Below the pieces are notes generated by a model. The model ran no database searches. It was given only the letters and a program-made list of their open reading frames with translations, and was not told the DNA's origin. From assembly GCA_023435545.1 (NCBI GenBank), contig JAEYRQ010000439.1:1-8013 (forward strand): 8,013 nt of DNA. Direction: 5' to 3'. The translations under genes and the position numbers were made by a program. This document shows, in pieces, positions 6,911 through 8,013 of this stretch. Source of the stretch: Pseudomonadota bacterium (GTDB lineage Bacteria > Pseudomonadota > Alphaproteobacteria > Rhizobiales > Tepidamorphaceae). How positions within the stretch are numbered: the stretch's first letter is position 1; the number at the start of each line of letters is the position of its first letter.

Positions 6911-7489
6911 TCAGGTCTTCTTGCGGAAGGCGTCGAGCGACACGACGTCGGCGCCGGGCGCAGCGTCGGCACTGTCCTTGGCGGAGGGCGGCGTGGTGTC
7001 GGGGGAGTCGGGCTTTGCCTTCGGCTTGGAGCCAGATCGCTTGCGCTTGCTCTCGGCCGGCGCCTCAGCCTTGGCAACCGTCGTCCCACCAGTCGCCGCC
7101 TCGGGCCGGGCATCGTCATTGGCCTCGACCGGCGCGCCGGGATCGAATTGCAGGCCGAACTGGACGCTCGGATCGAAGAAGCCCTTGATCGCCGCGAAGG
7201 GGACGTGCAGTCGCTCCGGGACGCCGTTGAACGACAGGCTCACCGAGAAGGCTCCGTCGGTGACCTCCAGATCCCAGAACTGATACTGGAGGACGATCGT
7301 CATCTCCTCCGGATAGGTCTCGCGCAGGCGCTTGGACACCCGTACGCCCGGGGCCTGGGTGGCGAAGGCGATGAAGAAGTGATGCTCCCCCGGCAGCCCC
7401 GCCTTGGCGACATCGGCCAGCACCGAACGCACCACGCCGCGCAGCGCATCCTGGGTCAGTAGGTCGTAGCGGATGAGGTCCTGCGACAT
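6911..7489 (-). CDS. sspB: SspB-family ClpXP adaptor for ssrA-tagged proteins
   Basis: The 192-residue product starts MSQDLIRYDLLTQDALRGVV. Residues 1 to about 118 form the SspB core, with GEHHFFIAFAT, YPEEMTIVLQYQFWDLEV and FSVSLSFNGVPERLHVPFAAI as landmarks. The core binds the N-terminal part of the ssrA tag. A low-complexity linker rich in Ala, Pro, Lys and Asp follows, then the conserved terminal module VVSLDAFRKK (about 182-191), the likely ClpX-docking tail. SspB hands tagged, ribosome-rescued proteins to the ClpXP protease. I chose ATG 7489 over an in-frame GTG at 7537: the family begins at this ATG, and the extra 16 residues look unconserved and fall in a GC-rich inverted repeat. The ssrA gene lies about 70 bp upstream on the same strand, so tag source and adaptor adjoin. 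Confidence 0.93.
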   Translation of the reverse strand: MSQDLIRYDLLTQDALRGVVRSVLADVAKAGLPGEHHFFIAFATQAPGVRVSKRLRETYPEEMTIVLQYQFWDLEVTDGAFSVSLSFNGVPERLHVPFAAIKGFFDPSVQFGLQFDPGAPVEANDDARPEAATGGTTVAKAEAPAESKRKRSGSKPKAKPDSPDTTPPSAKDSADAAPGADVVSLDAFRKKT

Positions 7490-7560
7490 CGGGATGCTGG
7501 CTTGAGGGGCTGACGACTTCCGGCCTGGGCAGGCCACACGGCCGGGAACGAAGGCAAAGT

Positions 7561-7764
7561 GGAGGCTTCTGTTGCCAGGTGCCTCCGAACCCCGCCTGCC
7601 GGAGCTAACCCGTCAGGGCTTAGATCGGCTTTTCAAACCGCCTTACGCGGCCTGAGCAACCGGAGCATAGTTGTCGTTCGCAACTATTGTACGGCCCGAT
7701 AACGGCGGTACCATGCCGGGCGACGGCGCGTTCTTTACACTCTCGTCGATCCTATTTCGCCCCC
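7561..7764 (-). ncRNA. ssrA: tmRNA coding RNA piece (carries the tag message)
   Basis: The mature 5' end should be G7764, the first base of the acceptor stem. GGATCGACGA (7752-7743) then corresponds to E. coli GGATTCGACGG, the D-like region. The tag frame lies at 7681-7643. After the stop, the RNA can form CTAA-CCC/GGG-TTAG (7623-7605, one bulged G). Near the 3' end, two stems are mutually exclusive: CTCCG/CGGAG (7604-7583) or GGAGGC/GCCTCC (7586-7561). They may be part of a pseudoknot or the transcript end. The exact 3' end is uncertain by some tens of bases; only ACTTTGCCTT, a weak T-rich stretch, follows. Confidence 0.8.
7643..7681 (-). other. ssrA: tmRNA tag reading frame, tag (A)ANDNYAPVAQAA
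   Basis: The resume codon GCG 7681-7679 starts 12 codons, ANDNYAPVAQAA, ending at TAA 7645-7643. With the alanine carried by the tmRNA itself, the peptide is AANDNYAPVAQAA. The AANDNY start resembles the SspB-binding end of the E. coli tag AANDENYALAA, and the final Ala-Ala is what ClpX recognises. There is no start codon, as expected for a trans-translated tag. Confidence 0.95.
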
Positions 7765-7792
7765 GCCACAGCCGACCGCGGTGGATCGGTTC
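7765..7792 (-). other. Excised spacer between the two tmRNA pieces
   Basis: The 28 bases between CCA (ending 7793) and the mature 5' end G7764 can fold into a hairpin with stem CCGATC (7789-7784) and GGTCGG (7777-7772) and a 6-base loop. In the precursor this spacer closes the acceptor stem. Removal should need a cut like RNase P's at 7765/7764 and trimming back to the CCA on the other side; this is by analogy with pre-tRNA. Confidence 0.7.
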
Positions 7793-7875
7793 TGGTGGAG
7801 GCGCCGGGTACCGCCCCCGGGTCCGATGACCTAATACCAACGACCGTGTATCGCCATAGTCGGCTTGCGCCGACA
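7793..7875 (-). ncRNA. ssrA: tmRNA acceptor RNA piece
   Basis: This piece of about 83 bases probably begins with a perfect 6-bp hairpin capped by a GCAA tetraloop (GTCGGC 7874-7869, GCCGAC 7864-7859). It ends with the T arm, the 3' strand of the acceptor stem CGCCTCC (7803-7797), discriminator A 7796 and an encoded CCA (7795-7793). The T loop reads GGCGGTA instead of a canonical TTC-containing loop. The mature 3' end at 7793 is charged with alanine. The 5' end is inferred from the promoter and hairpin. Confidence 0.85.
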
Positions 7876-7881
7876 ATCGGG

Positions 7882-7910
7882 AATATAGGAACGAAACGGG
7901 CGGCTGAAAA
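7882..7910 (-). promoter_or_regulatory. Candidate promoter of ssrA
   Basis: On the minus strand TTTTCA (7910-7905) and TATATT (7887-7882) are 17 bases apart. These match the consensus at 4 and 5 of 6 positions. The predicted start, near 7876-7874, coincides with the GCAA-capped hairpin that opens the acceptor RNA. No other convincing promoter lies upstream of the acceptor piece. Confidence 0.6.
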
Positions 7911-7956
7911 GCCTTGGCCGCGCCGACAGGGACCGAAACGGAAAAGGAGCGGGGCA

Positions 7957-8013
7957 ATGACCGAAAGTGTGCGCATCGAGAGACAGGGTCCGGTCTGGAC
8001 GGTGATCCTAGAC
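7957..8013 (+). CDS. Probable enoyl-CoA hydratase/isomerase family protein, N-terminal fragment
   Basis: Only 19 codons are in the window: MTESVRIERQGPVWTVILD. The pattern of a short polar start, then IERQG-PVWTVILD as a first beta hairpin, is typical of the N-terminus of crotonase-fold enoyl-CoA hydratases and isomerases, where it is usually followed by RPE.RNA. These enzymes act on acyl-CoA thioesters, most often in fatty-acid beta-oxidation. The start is secure: AGGAG (7945-7949) lies seven bases before ATG 7957. The gene diverges from ssrA; the roughly 45 bases between the ssrA -35 box and this ATG hold no obvious second promoter. The catalytic region is outside the window, so the family call rests on a short stretch. 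Confidence 0.6.
   Translation, partial: MTESVRIERQGPVWTVILD

Larger units (their letters stand above)
7561..7875 (-). ncRNA. ssrA: tmRNA, circularly permuted two-piece form (precursor)
   Basis: tmRNA rescues stalled ribosomes by acting first as tRNA-Ala and then as a short message for a degradation tag. Here the order on the minus strand is acceptor piece (T arm and CCA end), a 28-base spacer, then coding piece (5' acceptor strand and tag frame), the permuted arrangement known from alphaproteobacteria. Three independent checks agree. GGGGGCG (7764-7758) pairs with CGCCTCC (7803-7797) as a perfect 7-bp acceptor stem with the G3-U70 alanine identity pair. CCGGG/CCCGG makes a 5-bp T stem, preceded by CGGAC as in E. 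coli tmRNA. AATAGTTGCGAACGAC matches the E. coli resume region AATAGTCGCAAACGAC. The 5' end is set by the promoter and the 3' end by the last hairpin; both are approximate. Confidence 0.93.

Noticed and set aside
7490..7537. GTG 7537 as an upstream start for sspB
   Set aside because: The extra 16 residues do not resemble the family N-terminus, which begins at MSQDLIRYD (ATG 7489).
7520..7545. GC-rich inverted repeat CCGGCC...GGCCGG between ssrA and sspB
   Set aside because: No T run follows on the minus strand and such repeats are common at this GC content, so I do not call it a terminator.
7902..7913. GGCT-GAAA-AGCC hairpin upstream of ssrA
   Set aside because: The stem is only four base pairs and overlaps the -35 box of ssrA; it lies outside both transcripts' predicted RNA ends or adds little.
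7643..7957. 104-codon minus-strand open frame ending in NDNYAPVAQAA
   Set aside because: Only the last 12 codons are translated, as the tmRNA tag. The rest lies over structured tmRNA and its promoter.

Overview
This is a GC-rich, gene-dense chromosomal window, most likely from an alphaproteobacterium. Three things suggest this: a circularly permuted, two-piece tmRNA gene; an SspB of the alphaproteobacterial type; and a large AsmA protein and small genes (DUF4169, RHH_4) that I know mainly from this class. Genus cannot be told from the sequence alone.

Plus strand, left: the 3' end of an FAD-linked oxidase gene (D-lactate dehydrogenase/glycolate oxidase GlcD type, 1-275), then a full-length 1343-codon AsmA-family gene (330-4361). 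The AsmA protein has one N-terminal membrane anchor, a long periplasmic body, a C-terminal Glu/Arg repeat helix and a Pro-rich tail. Its stop codon overlaps the stop of the first gene of the opposing block by four bases (CTAG).

Minus strand, right to left: ssrA (about 7875-7561), sspB (7489-6911), fumC (6817-5426), ccdA (5348-5121), ccdB (5121-4816), a DUF4169 gene (4803-4597) and an RHH_4 gene (4600-4358). SspB is the adaptor that brings ssrA-tagged proteins to ClpXP, so the tag-encoding RNA and its adaptor are neighbours. FumC is a complete class II fumarase. The ccdAB toxin-antitoxin pair is lower in GC, has its own promoter and operator candidate, and looks inserted between fumC and the DUF4169-RHH pair. 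The last four genes are tightly packed with 1- and 4-base overlaps or short gaps.

Plus strand, far right: the first 19 codons of a probable enoyl-CoA hydratase/isomerase gene (7957 onward) with a strong ribosome binding site, divergent from ssrA.

There is no obviously new multi-gene system. The most notable items are the tmRNA, which is invisible to ORF calling and can be resolved to acceptor stem, T arm, spacer, resume codon and tag; its linkage to sspB; and the apparent ccdAB insertion, with an orphan Shine-Dalgarno sequence left after fumC.
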